DNA from: Bimuria novae-zelandiae CBS 107.79
Lineage: Eukaryota > Ascomycota > Dothideomycetes > Pleosporales > Didymosphaeriaceae
DNA: 64,000 nt
Reading direction: 5' to 3'
Assembly: GCA_010015655.1 (NCBI GenBank)
Contig: ML976701.1
Coordinates: forward strand, 526,052 to 590,051
Shown: positions 12,430 to 22,824 of the stretch, in pieces
Position numbering within the stretch: the first letter of the stretch is position 1
Layout of the letters: every line of letters begins with the position of its first letter
Translations under genes and position numbers: made by a program
The notes under the pieces: model-generated
Told to the model about the DNA's origin: nothing
Database searches by the model: none
What the model saw: only the letters and a program-made list of their open reading frames with translations

Positions 12430-14461
12430 TTAGGAAGGTGCAAACAAGACTTTTCGCGGGTTGCCCAAGGTCAATGTGTTCTGCGATCCGCTTCTGCCCA
12501 TGTTGTTTAACATCCTCTGCATGCCGTCAATACCAAGCTCGCCACGTGACAGAAGTGCTTGATCTCCCCGTCTGGCATCCTCCTCTTCCACATCTTCTCT
12601 TGCTACGCGCGCGGGAGCATCGCGCTCAGTTGGCCGATTGGTCGTTGTCGAGATAATTAGGCGATGCTCAGCTGAGAAGAGAATGTCTCGTGGAATAGCC
12701 ATGCGAGCTTCTCGCCTTGTAGTATCAAATTGGGTAGCAGACACAATAGACTCTCCCAGCAATGGTATGTCATGCACCTGTGCTAAGCCAGGCCCTGGCA
12801 ACGGACTACTAGCATTACTGGTGGCGGCGCGTGCCCTGAATTTGGCAAGATCGGCGAGTCTGTATACCTCCTTTCCATACCATATAATAACCGATTCTTC
12901 CGCCGCTTCACCACTCGAAGACGCGAGAGACGCGACTGTGACGCCGCCTCGCGTTGGTATCGTGGTAGAGGAACTTCCCTGGAATAGAGTCTCCTCCTTC
13001 CTGCGACGCGTGTTCGGTGTCATCGGCACAAGTGAACTGCGACTGCTTCGCGATTTAGGGCTGGAAGCACCGCTACCAGATTTGTCGGTTTCGGAAGTCC
13101 CCACGAAGTTTCGCAAAGAGAACACAGATGGATCTGTATGCGCATTCGAGTCTGCCTGCTTCACGTCCCATATGCCCCATTCACCGTCCGCAAGCAAGGC
13201 AAGTATGCTGTGGCCATCAGAGACCCAAGCAGCATCCAGGATCGGTTTCCTTGAAGCAAGGACAGGCGCAGACGGTACGCTAGCTTTGTTGGTCTCAAAC
13301 TGTGTTTTGAATAGAGCAACAAATGCACCAGTAGGTCCGCTACTAGCGTTTCGTTTACGAGGCGCAAACGGATCGTAGATACGCGCGGTACCAGCCAAGT
13401 CTGTGATAAGCAGCTGCGAGTGGCGACGTTTTGGAAATTGGGCCGTATTGAACGCGATTTTCGATGCTGGTTTAGAAAGTGTCACGGTCTGATATAGCGA
13501 GATTGGGTTCGTAGGTTCGACTGGTGTCTCAGCAAGGGCAAATCGCCAGATTTTCAGAAGACCACCTAGTTCAGCTGAATGCGATGCAACAAGCAGATCA
13601 AATCCTTTCGCATCTTTTTCGGCTTCCGAATGTGACGGGGCTCGCTTCTTCTTGGGGCTTCGTCTACCAGAAGCAAGAGCCTTGTCCTCGTCTCCATCCA
13701 CCTCCATGGCATCTTCGGGTGGCGCTACTCCACGAGGTTCAGCCTTAGAGGTCCACGTTATGCTCACACCACTTGGGATCGTCTGGTGGCCGACATATGT
13801 CGGAATCTTGACCACTTCCTCGCCAAACAGCGACTTTGAGTTCGACGGCCGCTCCTTAGCTGCGCTGGGTGGTGGACTCAGCGGCAAGGTTATGATGCGC
13901 ACGGTGAAGTCGGCGCAGGCCACCGCGAAGACCAGTTTCTCCTTGAAGATGAGAGGTGTTTCCTCGCCGGGTAGCAGCTCCGCGGCCGTCGGCACTTGTG
14001 GGACAGCAATGTGTAGGACTTCGGTGTCCAGGGGTAGGCGCACTTGTTGAATGATGGACGGGTAAGGACGGTCTGGATCTAGCTCTTCGTCTTCTTCCTC
14101 AAATTCGGCCTTCGGCGCTGGTGCCGGGGCGGTTTTTGCGGGTTCGTCGTCGTCCGAGTCTATGATGACAATGGCATTTTTGGTACCATTGACCTTGGGC
14201 GGCTGCTTCACGGGTGCCTTCGGGGCAGACACGGTCTGCTTCAGCGGGCGCCCGCCTCTCCACAGTATGCCAACACCATTTTCGCTGCCGTACAGTATGA
14301 TGGTGGATCCGTTCGGGGCCTTGACAGGGTAGATGGCGCTGACGTCCACGCGCTGAGGCAGTTCATATCTGGGACGATGAATAATTTTCGGTACAAGCTT
14401 GAGCAAGGGCTACCTACCGCAGATGGGTCGACTTGCCCTTGGTCGCGATGATGGGCTGCAT
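12430..14461 (-). CDS. WD40-like protein, candidate nucleoporin Nup37, 660 aa
   Basis: Exon 1 is 14461-14418 and exon 2 is 14368-12430; the GTAGGT...CCAG intron splits Arg15, giving MQPIIATKGKSTHLRYELPQ. The product begins like a beta-propeller: PVKAPNGSTIILYGSENG is followed by further strand-like repeats (LVFAVACADFTVRII, FDLLVASHSAELGGLLKIW, PILDAAWVSDGHSILALLAD). An acidic insertion (IVIIDSDDDEP and EEEDEELDPDRPYPS) lies in between. The C-terminus is Ser/Arg-rich and low in structure. Filamentous ascomycete Nup37, a Y-complex nucleoporin of the nuclear pore, has this layout and a similar start, so I propose it; the match is from memory of the family and could be wrong. The gene is divergent from APC1, with 300 bp between the start codons. 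Confidence 0.8.
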
Positions 14462-14761
14462 GCTGCGCCAATTGCGCGCGACGCGACAGTATGTATCACT
14501 GGCTGGGCGCGCAGCTATCCGAGACCAATTGAAGATGTAGCCGCGAGTGTGCACTCGATGGCCGGCGTGGAGTATCGTGGATTGGGGTGGGCGTCAGAGC
14601 GAAGGTGTTGCGGAGCGTTGCGATTCTGGCGCGGCAGGCGCGTCGACAAACAGACCGCGTCGCCGTTCACCACCACACCCCGCCCGCCACAGCGACCCGA
14701 CTCCCCAGACAACAGCACGCACACGCACACGCACCCCTCATGCCGCGAACAGCGCCTCCGC
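14462..14761. promoter_or_regulatory. Shared divergent promoter (WD40 protein / APC1)
   Basis: Only 300 bp separate the two start codons, so both genes must share this interval. It contains a CA-rich stretch (cacgcacacgcacacgcacc, 14718-14737) just upstream of the APC1 ATG. An open frame continues upstream of APC1 through this region but its composition is not protein-like. No clear TATA box is visible. Confidence 0.5.
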
Positions 14762-17700
14762 ATGGCTGCTCTACACTCAATCGGTGTCCGCAAGCCCGCC
14801 GCGCTGCCGTATCTGATCGCTGAGTCCATCCTGCCCGCCGACTGCACCGAGCGCGACTACTCCTGGGAGACATATCACGAGACCCCCGATGCGCCTGAAG
14901 ATGAGGTGGTGACAACAGCATACCATGCCGTGTGGGCGCGAGGTGGTGTGGTGCGCAGACTGTTCAGCTTCGAGATTGAGAAGGAGCAGATCGTGCAGGC
15001 GCTGCTCACATGGTTTCCCACTGAAGAAGTCGTTCCTACAACCTCACCAGGCCCGGAACACAACACGGATGCTGCTTCTACCTGGCATCACCTATTGCAG
15101 GGCACCCAGCCCACGGCCGACCGCCATGCGCCCAGTGATCAAGCCCCACGAACAGTAAAAAGCAGATCGCGGGCCCTAGTGGTATTTCTCAAGACACAAG
15201 CGCACGTCTTCTTCCTTTCGGGTGCAAACTATGTTGTACAGCTGCCGTTCGAGGTCGAAAAAGCCTTTCCAGCGGCTCGCGGCCTCGTTTTGCAGAGGAA
15301 GATGGCTCCTCCGCGGCCTATACCTGCCAGTCCACAGATGCCCTCGGCCCCACCCAATTCCTTTCTCTCTAATCCACTGTCGTTTCTATCGCAAAATCCG
15401 TCTCAAAGCTTTGGTCAACCCTTTCGTCGTCAAGGCTCTTCGCTGGGGCCTTCGCGAGTTAGCTTGGGTCCGAAGCAAGCCCAGACGCCCTGGTATCTGG
15501 AAGAACCGATCAGAAATTCCAACACGGATGGAATGCCGAGGCTCTATTCTTTCACTGACCCCCTCGCTGAACTGGGTCTCGTGGTGCATGTAGTACCGGG
15601 CCACGAGAGGGGTGGCCTTCTGACCATCAACGGTTCCGGGCATCGAAAGTTGGAAGCTGTTGACAAAGCCGAAGAGATCATCTACGTTTCACCGCAGAAT
15701 GAGGTATTTTTCGATCGAACCGGTAACGATAAACCCTTGCTCTTGGTCGTCACGGCCAACTATGAGTCGAATGTATTTACCATCTGGTCTGCTGCTTATC
15801 TTGAGCCTAAATCTATCTCGCAATCACGGAAACATCATGCCTCCTTGTCCGCTTCTAAATCGCGCCGACGTAGTTCATACGGTCCCACTGCCCCAGGTAC
15901 TGGTGCCACAACACCGGCTGTTCGGGGACCTGACAGACTGCGGGAGAGCCTCGGCGGTGTCCCACGGAGCAAAACCCAGCCTCCGTCTTTCCATACATTC
16001 ACACAGACAAAGGAGCGTCTCTCTGATCAGGCCGTAGACGATGTTCTAGCGTCGCAGCTCAACCCAGAGTTTGAGTTCACTCGCCAACAGAAGGAGTCTA
16101 GACGGGTCAGCTCTTTGCTTTCACGCGCCGAGCTCTCGACGAGTTTTGATAAATCTGCATTTCAAGACCTGGCTACGCAGCGCCACAGCTTGGGTGGGAG
16201 TTTCTCAGCGAGCTTTGGGGCCAGTCAACGAAGCCGGCTTTCTTTGGGCAACGATAGGACAAGCTTTGGTGGGTTTTCGCATCGCCGCCATCGTGCCTCC
16301 ACTCCTGCCAGTGTAACTTCGCGGATAAGTCTCAGCAATGTTTCCATGGATGATACGTTTGATGAGACTATGGACGATACTTTCGACACCATAGAGGATT
16401 ACGACGAGCTGGACGATCTTTTCGCACCCCTTGACTCCGGTACTGAGGGAGGCTCTATGGAGGGTCTCCGTAAGGAGTTGGTCATGACCGAAGTGGCCAA
16501 AATACCAGTGCAACAATACCTGCAACCGGGCTTGTTCGCCTTGAAGGACTGGACATCATCATCTGAGGCAAGTACTCCATCCACTAGTCTTTGGTTACAA
16601 TCTGATTTATATGTGCAGGTCACGTCAAAGGCAATCCTGACTATGGCCCCTTTCAATTCTGCGACATTGCATGAACGGAAGGCATACCTGTATTTATCAC
16701 ACTCTTCTCTTAGACATCCTCTAGAGTGCGAACTCGCAATAACGCGCAAGCGACTATCACCTTCTGCTTCCGCTTCCCAGTCTGGCGCTTACAGTGCACC
16801 CCCACGGTATGCATGCGTGCCGAGATTCATGCAGCTGAAGGAAATGAAAGGTTCTCGGGATCTTCTGAAACTTGAAGATGGATTTGCGGATCGAATTGCG
16901 AGTCTTTCTTCGGACGATTCAACTGGGCCTTCGATTTCTATTATCGCTGGCTGGGGTACGCACCTGCCTTCCGGGTTCGATGTAGACACGGCAAAACTCT
17001 TTAACCCATATGCAATTCTACAAGATGAGCGTTCGAGAGCGGTAGCTGGCCTCAAAAGAACGATCACACTTTCAAAACCATTGCGGCGGCTCTTGTCGCC
17101 GGGTCCGAATGGGACATTTGACGTTCTCGATGGCGAGGGCGAACGGCATCAGACCCAGATCCGTCTCCTCCCGGCACACCCTCCCGTTGCAGATCTTTTC
17201 CGGGTGTTACGGACAATATTGCCAAATCATGCCGGCGATCTTCTACTCGACACTTGGTGGAATATACGGAAGTCCTTGACCAAAGAGTCCTATTATTCGG
17301 TCTACGCAGACTGGCAGGCGTTTATTGCAACACTCTTCACGTTGGCGACACCCATTGTGGATGATAGAACCCGAAAGCATGCGCAGCGTGGCAGATCTGG
17401 TTTGAGACGCAATACGGGTCGCTCGAAGGACCGTACTGAAGACGACGAATCGCCGGCGTGGAGAGTGATGTGCAATCGCCAGTCTACCACACCTCACATG
17501 AAAGGTTGGGAGTCTACTCCATGGCAGTGGGTCCAACAATCGAAGCCTTCGTCTGTTAGCGCTAGTATGAGCCCACCGTCCAAGCGCAACTCTCTTAACC
17601 AACTGCCATCAATCTCTAAACACATTGCATGCAAGCAAGATCTGCTAATCACCAGTGCGGACCTTGCACGCCAATTCAATCAATCAGCCATGGGCAAGCT

Positions 17701-20700
17701 AGCAAATGATCATTGGCGACACCTTTCACCTTCAGAAAAGCAAGACTCACGAATTTCAACGCTCTCAGAAGCCGTAGTTATCCTTCACCTATACCGTGAA
17801 GAACTCAAGTTGAACGTTCTCTCCCGAGACGTTTCCATTGCGAGCATCGGTAATTTAGCCCCTGTACTAGCACAGCTCGGACACTGGCTTCGCTGGGATG
17901 CATGGGGGCAAAGACAAGGAGGCTATTATGACCTAGATGGAGCATCGACCGAGAACTGGATGTATGAGGAATCCAGTCTCCTTACCAGCGTGCAATTGCA
18001 CGACCAACCCTGGGAAGCACCCCCTTCAGTCATGGAGTGGATCAGCACTGTGGCAGGTGCTCGAATTTACGTGCCATTCCCCACACTTGCAACATTAATT
18101 CGAAAATCCAAGGCCTCTCCTCACTCGTCAGTCAATATAGATGAAGTCATCTCCAGTGTGACACCTCGAACAGTTGCTTTACAAAAATTCTTCCGAGACC
18201 TGGATGCAAGTGCTGGTCCCCGAAAAGCCGTGGAACTCATCGAGCAGTGCGGCCTTAGCACGCAAATACTGTCGACCCTACCAGAAGCTGCACAAGCACC
18301 ACTCATGGAAGCGATCACCAGATGCCAAGCGAATCCTCCTACTACATGGTCCGGCTCACTCTTACGACTAGTCGGAAGAGAAGATCTGGATCTCACACTG
18401 ACGCCGCTTCATGACTCTACTCAGGAAACACAATTGTATGGCGGCTCTTTGTCAATTTACGACTCTTCTACACAACCGGCACAGGCTTCACGGGACGTAC
18501 ACGCTATATGTGAAAGCGCTGAGCGTTCGGAAGGCCTCATCTCCATGGCCGAGTCGGATCGGCATGCTATTACAAGACTACTGTTCAGAGACGACCGCCG
18601 TTATATGGAAGCTCACACGCTCGTCGAGCCAATGAAACCTTCCGTCGCCTTCTACTCCTACGACCAACGGGCTGAGGACGCAGCAATACTAGAAGGACAG
18701 AAAATTCTCGTCCAGTGGGTTATGGTTCGCACGCTAGCGCTACCCGTTGGAAGCTCGATGTTGAAGTTTAGCAGTAAGAAGCCTCTCATGACAGAGAAGT
18801 TTTTGTTGCCCGGTTTTTCAACCTCCTGCATTATGAAACCCATGGGCAATGTGGTTACAGCCGATCGCACAACTTACTCAGAAGAGAAGTTTTTCTGGGC
18901 CTTCTTCAATCAGGGCGTTTCGGCCGGTTTGAGCATATCGAGGGATGCACAGGGCATCGACACTTCCTGGATCATGTACAACAAACCCGCCGAAGTGTCG
19001 AACAGGCACGCCGGGCTGTTGCTTGGTCTTGGCCTCAATGGGCACTTAAAGACTATTGCTAAATGGCTCTCCTTCAGGTACCTCACTCCGAAACATACAG
19101 TAACGTCTGTGGGCTTGCTTCTCGGGCTCTCTGCGTCTTATATGGGCACGATGGATACCACGGTGACACGGTTACTCTCTGTCCATGTGACGCGTATGCT
19201 ACCTCCTGGAGCGGCAGATCTCAATGTGTCGCCCTATACGCAAACCACTGGCTTGATGGGCATCGGCTTGTTGTACTATAACACTCAGCACCGTCGGATG
19301 AGCGAAGTGATGCTGTCAGAAATAGAGCACGTCGATGAACCAGATCCATCTGAGCCTCCCGATGGCCTTCGGGATGAAGCATATCGATTAGCTGCAGGTT
19401 TCGCGCTTGGGTTTATCAACATCGGTAAGGGCAGAGATCTACTCGGTCTGCATGATATGCGCATCGTGGAACGCCTTCTCTCAGTCGCGGTTGCCCCTAA
19501 GCCCGTTGATATCGTCCATATTCTTGATCAAGCGACCGCCGGTGCAGTCATAGCTACTACGCTCATTTTCATGAAGACGCACGACGAGACAGTGGCCCGC
19601 AAGATTGACGTGCCGGACACTCTTCCACAGTTTGATTACGTCCGTCCCGATATATTCCTCCTTCGAACCCTGGCGAAGCATCTGATCATGTGGGACAACA
19701 TTCGAGCCGGTAATGCTTGGATCATCAAAAATCTTCCACAAGAGTACCAAGAGCATTCTAGTCTCAAAGGCATCAACAAGCTACGTAGTGAGCAGATGCC
19801 GTTCTTCAACATCCTGGCCGGACTCCTCTGGAGCATCTCGCTCAAATACGCTGGCACAGGTGAAATAACAGTCCGTGACTTCCTGATTGGATATCTGGAC
19901 CAGTTCATGCGCATAAGCAGACTCCCTGCTCTACGCTACGACTCACAGCTAGCTCGTAACACGGTCCGCAACTGCCAGGACCTCGTGGCGCTGTCTGTGG
20001 CCACCGTCATGGCCGGGACCGGCGATCTCGAGCTCTTCCGGCGCCTCCGCGCGCTCCACGCCCAAGTCAGCTCAGAGATTACCTACGGCTCGCACCTCGC
20101 ATCCCACATGGCCATCGGCGTGCTCTTCCTCGGCGGCGGCACCTACACCTTCAGCACCTCTAACAAAGCCATCGCCGCCCTCATCTGCGCCTTCTACCCC
20201 ATCTTCCCCACCGACGTGCAAGACTCGCGCGCCCACCTCCAAGCCCTCCGGCACTTCTGGGTCCTCGCCGCCGAGCCCCGCTGCCTCATCATTCGCGACG
20301 TCGACACAGGCAAGGCCTTCTCCACCCCCATCCTCGTGTACCTCAAAGACCGCGACGAAGACCCCAAGCACATGGCGGCCCCTTGCCTCCTTCCGGAGCT
20401 TCATAAAATCGCCCGCGTTGAGACCGCCGACCCCGCGTATTGGCCCACCACGCTTGACTTCGTCCTCAACCCCGCGCACAGAGCACACTTCCAGCGCGCC
20501 CAGACGCTGCACGTGCGTCGCCGTGCGCCCCACGACATGTTCGCAAATACCTTCTCCGCGGCCCTCGTCGCGCTCAACGACGCGCAGTCCAGCCGCGGGG
20601 CGCGCCTCATGTGGGACTGGCTCTTTTCGCTGCCCTCGCTCGCCGAGTTCAGCAAGGCCGACGTCGGACTCATACTGCCAGCAGATCCGCACAGCTCGAC

Positions 20701-20920
20701 GTTTCTGGATCCCGAGGCTACCGTCGTGGATCATCGGTTGGTGCTGAAGAGGCTGGCGAGGAGTTGGAGGGCGAGGGATCTGTGGGAGTTGAGGGGCGTG
20801 TTTGAGTGGGCGGAGAGTGCGGCGGGGACGGGAGATGGGCGGTTGAGGTGGCTTGGGATGGAGGTTGTGGAGAGGTTGAAGGCGGGGATTTTGGAGAGGG
20901 GGAGAGCGATGGAGGGGTGA
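14762..20920 (+). CDS. apc1: APC1, anaphase-promoting complex subunit 1, 2052 aa, intronless
   Basis: The ATG at 14762 (MAALHSIGVRKPAALP) is preferred to earlier in-frame codons because the upstream frame is low-complexity. APC1 (BimE in Aspergillus) is the largest scaffold subunit of the APC/C ubiquitin ligase that drives exit from mitosis. The N-terminal half is a beta-propeller-like region with Ser-rich disordered loops (e.g. residues about 340-650), where mitotic phosphorylation is known to control APC1. The C-terminal half contains proteasome/cyclosome repeats: HAGLLLGLGLNGHLKTI, TSVGLLLGLSASYMGTMD, TTGLMGIGLLYYNTQHRR and AYRLAAGFALGFINIGKG (about 1410-1590). No introns are needed over 6.1 kb. 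The 3' third has higher GC than the rest. I see no defects. Confidence 0.93.
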   Translation: MAALHSIGVRKPAALPYLIAESILPADCTERDYSWETYHETPDAPEDEVVTTAYHAVWARGGVVRRLFSFEIEKEQIVQALLTWFPTEEVVPTTSPGPEHNTDAASTWHHLLQGTQPTADRHAPSDQAPRTVKSRSRALVVFLKTQAHVFFLSGANYVVQLPFEVEKAFPAARGLVLQRKMAPPRPIPASPQMPSAPPNSFLSNPLSFLSQNPSQSFGQPFRRQGSSLGPSRVSLGPKQAQTPWYLEEPIRNSNTDGMPRLYSFTDPLAELGLVVHVVPGHERGGLLTINGSGHRKLEAVDKAEEIIYVSPQNEVFFDRTGNDKPLLLVVTANYESNVFTIWSAAYLEPKSISQSRKHHASLSASKSRRRSSYGPTAPGTGATTPAVRGPDRLRESLGGVPRSKTQPPSFHTFTQTKERLSDQAVDDVLASQLNPEFEFTRQQKESRRVSSLLSRAELSTSFDKSAFQDLATQRHSLGGSFSASFGASQRSRLSLGNDRTSFGGFSHRRHRASTPASVTSRISLSNVSMDDTFDETMDDTFDTIEDYDELDDLFAPLDSGTEGGSMEGLRKELVMTEVAKIPVQQYLQPGLFALKDWTSSSEASTPSTSLWLQSDLYVQVTSKAILTMAPFNSATLHERKAYLYLSHSSLRHPLECELAITRKRLSPSASASQSGAYSAPPRYACVPRFMQLKEMKGSRDLLKLEDGFADRIASLSSDDSTGPSISIIAGWGTHLPSGFDVDTAKLFNPYAILQDERSRAVAGLKRTITLSKPLRRLLSPGPNGTFDVLDGEGERHQTQIRLLPAHPPVADLFRVLRTILPNHAGDLLLDTWWNIRKSLTKESYYSVYADWQAFIATLFTLATPIVDDRTRKHAQRGRSGLRRNTGRSKDRTEDDESPAWRVMCNRQSTTPHMKGWESTPWQWVQQSKPSSVSASMSPPSKRNSLNQLPSISKHIACKQDLLITSADLARQFNQSAMGKLANDHWRHLSPSEKQDSRISTLSEAVVILHLYREELKLNVLSRDVSIASIGNLAPVLAQLGHWLRWDAWGQRQGGYYDLDGASTENWMYEESSLLTSVQLHDQPWEAPPSVMEWISTVAGARIYVPFPTLATLIRKSKASPHSSVNIDEVISSVTPRTVALQKFFRDLDASAGPRKAVELIEQCGLSTQILSTLPEAAQAPLMEAITRCQANPPTTWSGSLLRLVGREDLDLTLTPLHDSTQETQLYGGSLSIYDSSTQPAQASRDVHAICESAERSEGLISMAESDRHAITRLLFRDDRRYMEAHTLVEPMKPSVAFYSYDQRAEDAAILEGQKILVQWVMVRTLALPVGSSMLKFSSKKPLMTEKFLLPGFSTSCIMKPMGNVVTADRTTYSEEKFFWAFFNQGVSAGLSISRDAQGIDTSWIMYNKPAEVSNRHAGLLLGLGLNGHLKTIAKWLSFRYLTPKHTVTSVGLLLGLSASYMGTMDTTVTRLLSVHVTRMLPPGAADLNVSPYTQTTGLMGIGLLYYNTQHRRMSEVMLSEIEHVDEPDPSEPPDGLRDEAYRLAAGFALGFINIGKGRDLLGLHDMRIVERLLSVAVAPKPVDIVHILDQATAGAVIATTLIFMKTHDETVARKIDVPDTLPQFDYVRPDIFLLRTLAKHLIMWDNIRAGNAWIIKNLPQEYQEHSSLKGINKLRSEQMPFFNILAGLLWSISLKYAGTGEITVRDFLIGYLDQFMRISRLPALRYDSQLARNTVRNCQDLVALSVATVMAGTGDLELFRRLRALHAQVSSEITYGSHLASHMAIGVLFLGGGTYTFSTSNKAIAALICAFYPIFPTDVQDSRAHLQALRHFWVLAAEPRCLIIRDVDTGKAFSTPILVYLKDRDEDPKHMAAPCLLPELHKIARVETADPAYWPTTLDFVLNPAHRAHFQRAQTLHVRRRAPHDMFANTFSAALVALNDAQSSRGARLMWDWLFSLPSLAEFSKADVGLILPADPHSSTFLDPEATVVDHRLVLKRLARSWRARDLWELRGVFEWAESAAGTGDGRLRWLGMEVVERLKAGILERGRAMEG

Positions 20921-21360
20921 GTGGGCTGGGAAGATGTAGTGCTTGTCAGGTAGATCGTGGATATACTATATTAGGGGCCTAGCTGAGAATGTCTCATTAG
21001 GCATCGCAATAATTCGCTTCATTGATACATACACCTGTAGCTCACTCTAGTCAGCACAATGGAGGCGTGCTCCAGCATTGTGCCCAGAACTATGCACAAG
21101 ACGAGACAAACTTCTGAGAAATCGTGTCATTGGGACTACTATCTATACTACATGGTCCGTGTCGCGTGATTCATAAGCGCAAAAATGCCCATCCACCAGA
21201 CCCTACGTGAGATGCATGCCATGAGATGAAAACAAAGATGCGCAGACCCTGTCGGCTGCATGAGATACAGTCAGGTGGGGGAGGACTTCGCGATCCGGCG
21301 CTTGTAGCCGCATTCAATCCGGGAAAAAACACGAAGGGTACCCAAAATCCCGCTTCCCAC
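20921..21360. other. Convergent intergenic region
   Basis: This is the 3'-3' interval between APC1 (+) and the GH17 gene (-). No gene or strong repeat was seen. Confidence 0.4.
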
Positions 21361-22824
21361 TCACAAGATACCCCAGTACTTCTCAGCGTTATACGTGTAC
21401 GCGTCATCGGCCTTCCAGAGGGTATCGAAGGCGTTGAAGAGGAACAAGTCCGAGCTGAACTGGGCGCGAATCGAGGAGATGGCTGCCCTCTGGGCGTCTG
21501 GCGAGGCCACGGCTTGATGATGGCTGGTTCCTTGATGCGGCCAGCCGGATTCGGTGACGACGACGCGCTTGTTGTTGCACGCAGCCTTCACGCGCGCAAC
21601 CTCACTCTTGACGAATTTTCCGGCGTCGGCAGCCTTGGTGTTCGGGTCGAACCAAGCGTGGATGTTGACCATGACGATATCTGATTTGGCACATAGTCCC
21701 GGGTTGTCAATAACAGCAGGAACAGTCTCCACTGCTCCGACCGGTCCATTGTAGCCAGCTCGACGAAAAGCGTCACGTGTTTGGCTGATCTTGTTTTGGG
21801 CGTCACTAGCCGTCATTGCTTTGGCGTTGACTCTCTCATTTTCGACACTAACGAGACTGATGATGTCCCAACTGCCGCCATTGTATTGTTTGACGGCACT
21901 TGAAAATGCCTGAACGACCTGATCCACATCCTGCAGTGAATCGTTAGCGGAATCCAAGGTTGGATTTCACTCCCTGGCGTAAAATGAATAGGGAAACAGT
22001 CAGGACTGAACTCGCGATCCGCTGCTGCGCAAGCGGTACGTACCTGAAATGGCGCATAAATACCGCCCATCAACTTCTGTCCGTTGAGCTTGGCTGATCG
22101 AACAGCCACCGGAATCTGGCCACAGTCGTTTCCGTAGATCCTCACAATTTTGAAAGCGTTCATCGTCTTGAAATCTGCGGCTATCTCGTCGGCAGTCTTG
22201 CAATCGATATTGTTAGTCGTGCCCTTGTACGGATCATAAGTAATACCGAGAGGGAAGGAGTCAGTAGAGGCGGCAATGCTTGGCTCCGGCTCGGGTTCCT
22301 CCTGAGCTTGAACAGTCGCAGACGGAGCAGGCGGAGGAGCGGGAGCTTCGGAACTAGGTGCTGGAGCCTCCGAGCTCGGCGCTGGGGCCTCTGAGCTAGA
22401 TGGAGGAGGCGGAGGCGGCGTTGGCACAACACTAGACGTGGGCTCCACGTTTGCAACAACAACATCAGATGAAGGAGCTTCAGAAGACGACGGGCTAGGC
22501 GGCGGTGCCGGCGCAGGCTGCGGAGTCTCGGCCGGAGCTGAAGTTGGAGCTACAGTAGGCTCGACCGCAGTTGATGGAATGGAAGTGACTCGTTCAACGG
22601 TCGCGGTGAGGTAAGGTGCTCCATTCTCGTCAACGTACACGACCGCGTCAGCGATTGTCTCGGTGACAAACACCACCTCGGTGACAACATCGCGCTTGAT
22701 ATCTGTTCAGATTAGAATTCGCCGGGGTGCCATAGCACAGGTAAACTTTGTACGTACTGAGCGGATGAGCGATCGTTCCGACGGCAACGAGTCCGCCCAA
22801 AGCGAGAGCAGCGCCCAGCTTCAT
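21361..22824 (-). CDS. Secreted GH17 beta-1,3-glucanase (cell-wall type), 431 aa
   Basis: Exons run 22824-22758, 22702-22044 and 21930-21361. The protein starts MKLGAALALGGLVAVGTIAHPL, a clear signal peptide, followed by NIKR, a Kex2-like dibasic site. Residues about 60-150 form a Pro/Ser/Ala/Glu-rich linker with repeats of APSSEAPAP type, likely O-mannosylated. The GH17 catalytic domain begins FPLGITYDPYKG. The acid is Glu274 in SVENE and the nucleophile is about Glu369 in VVVTESGWP. GH17 enzymes of this SCW4/SCW11/BtgE type hydrolyse or rearrange beta-1,3-glucan in the fungal wall. No GPI signal is seen; the protein ends at KYWGIL directly after the barrel. The first intron (GTACGT...CAG) follows the signal peptide and the second follows GGIYAPFQ. 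Confidence 0.9.

Noticed and set aside
20072..20734. 220-codon minus-strand ORF
   Set aside because: It is a shadow of the GC-rich 3' end of APC1; Gly/Glu/Val/Arg-biased with no domain.
21361..22824. GPI-anchored version of the GH17 enzyme
   Set aside because: The protein ends right after the catalytic barrel with no hydrophobic tail.
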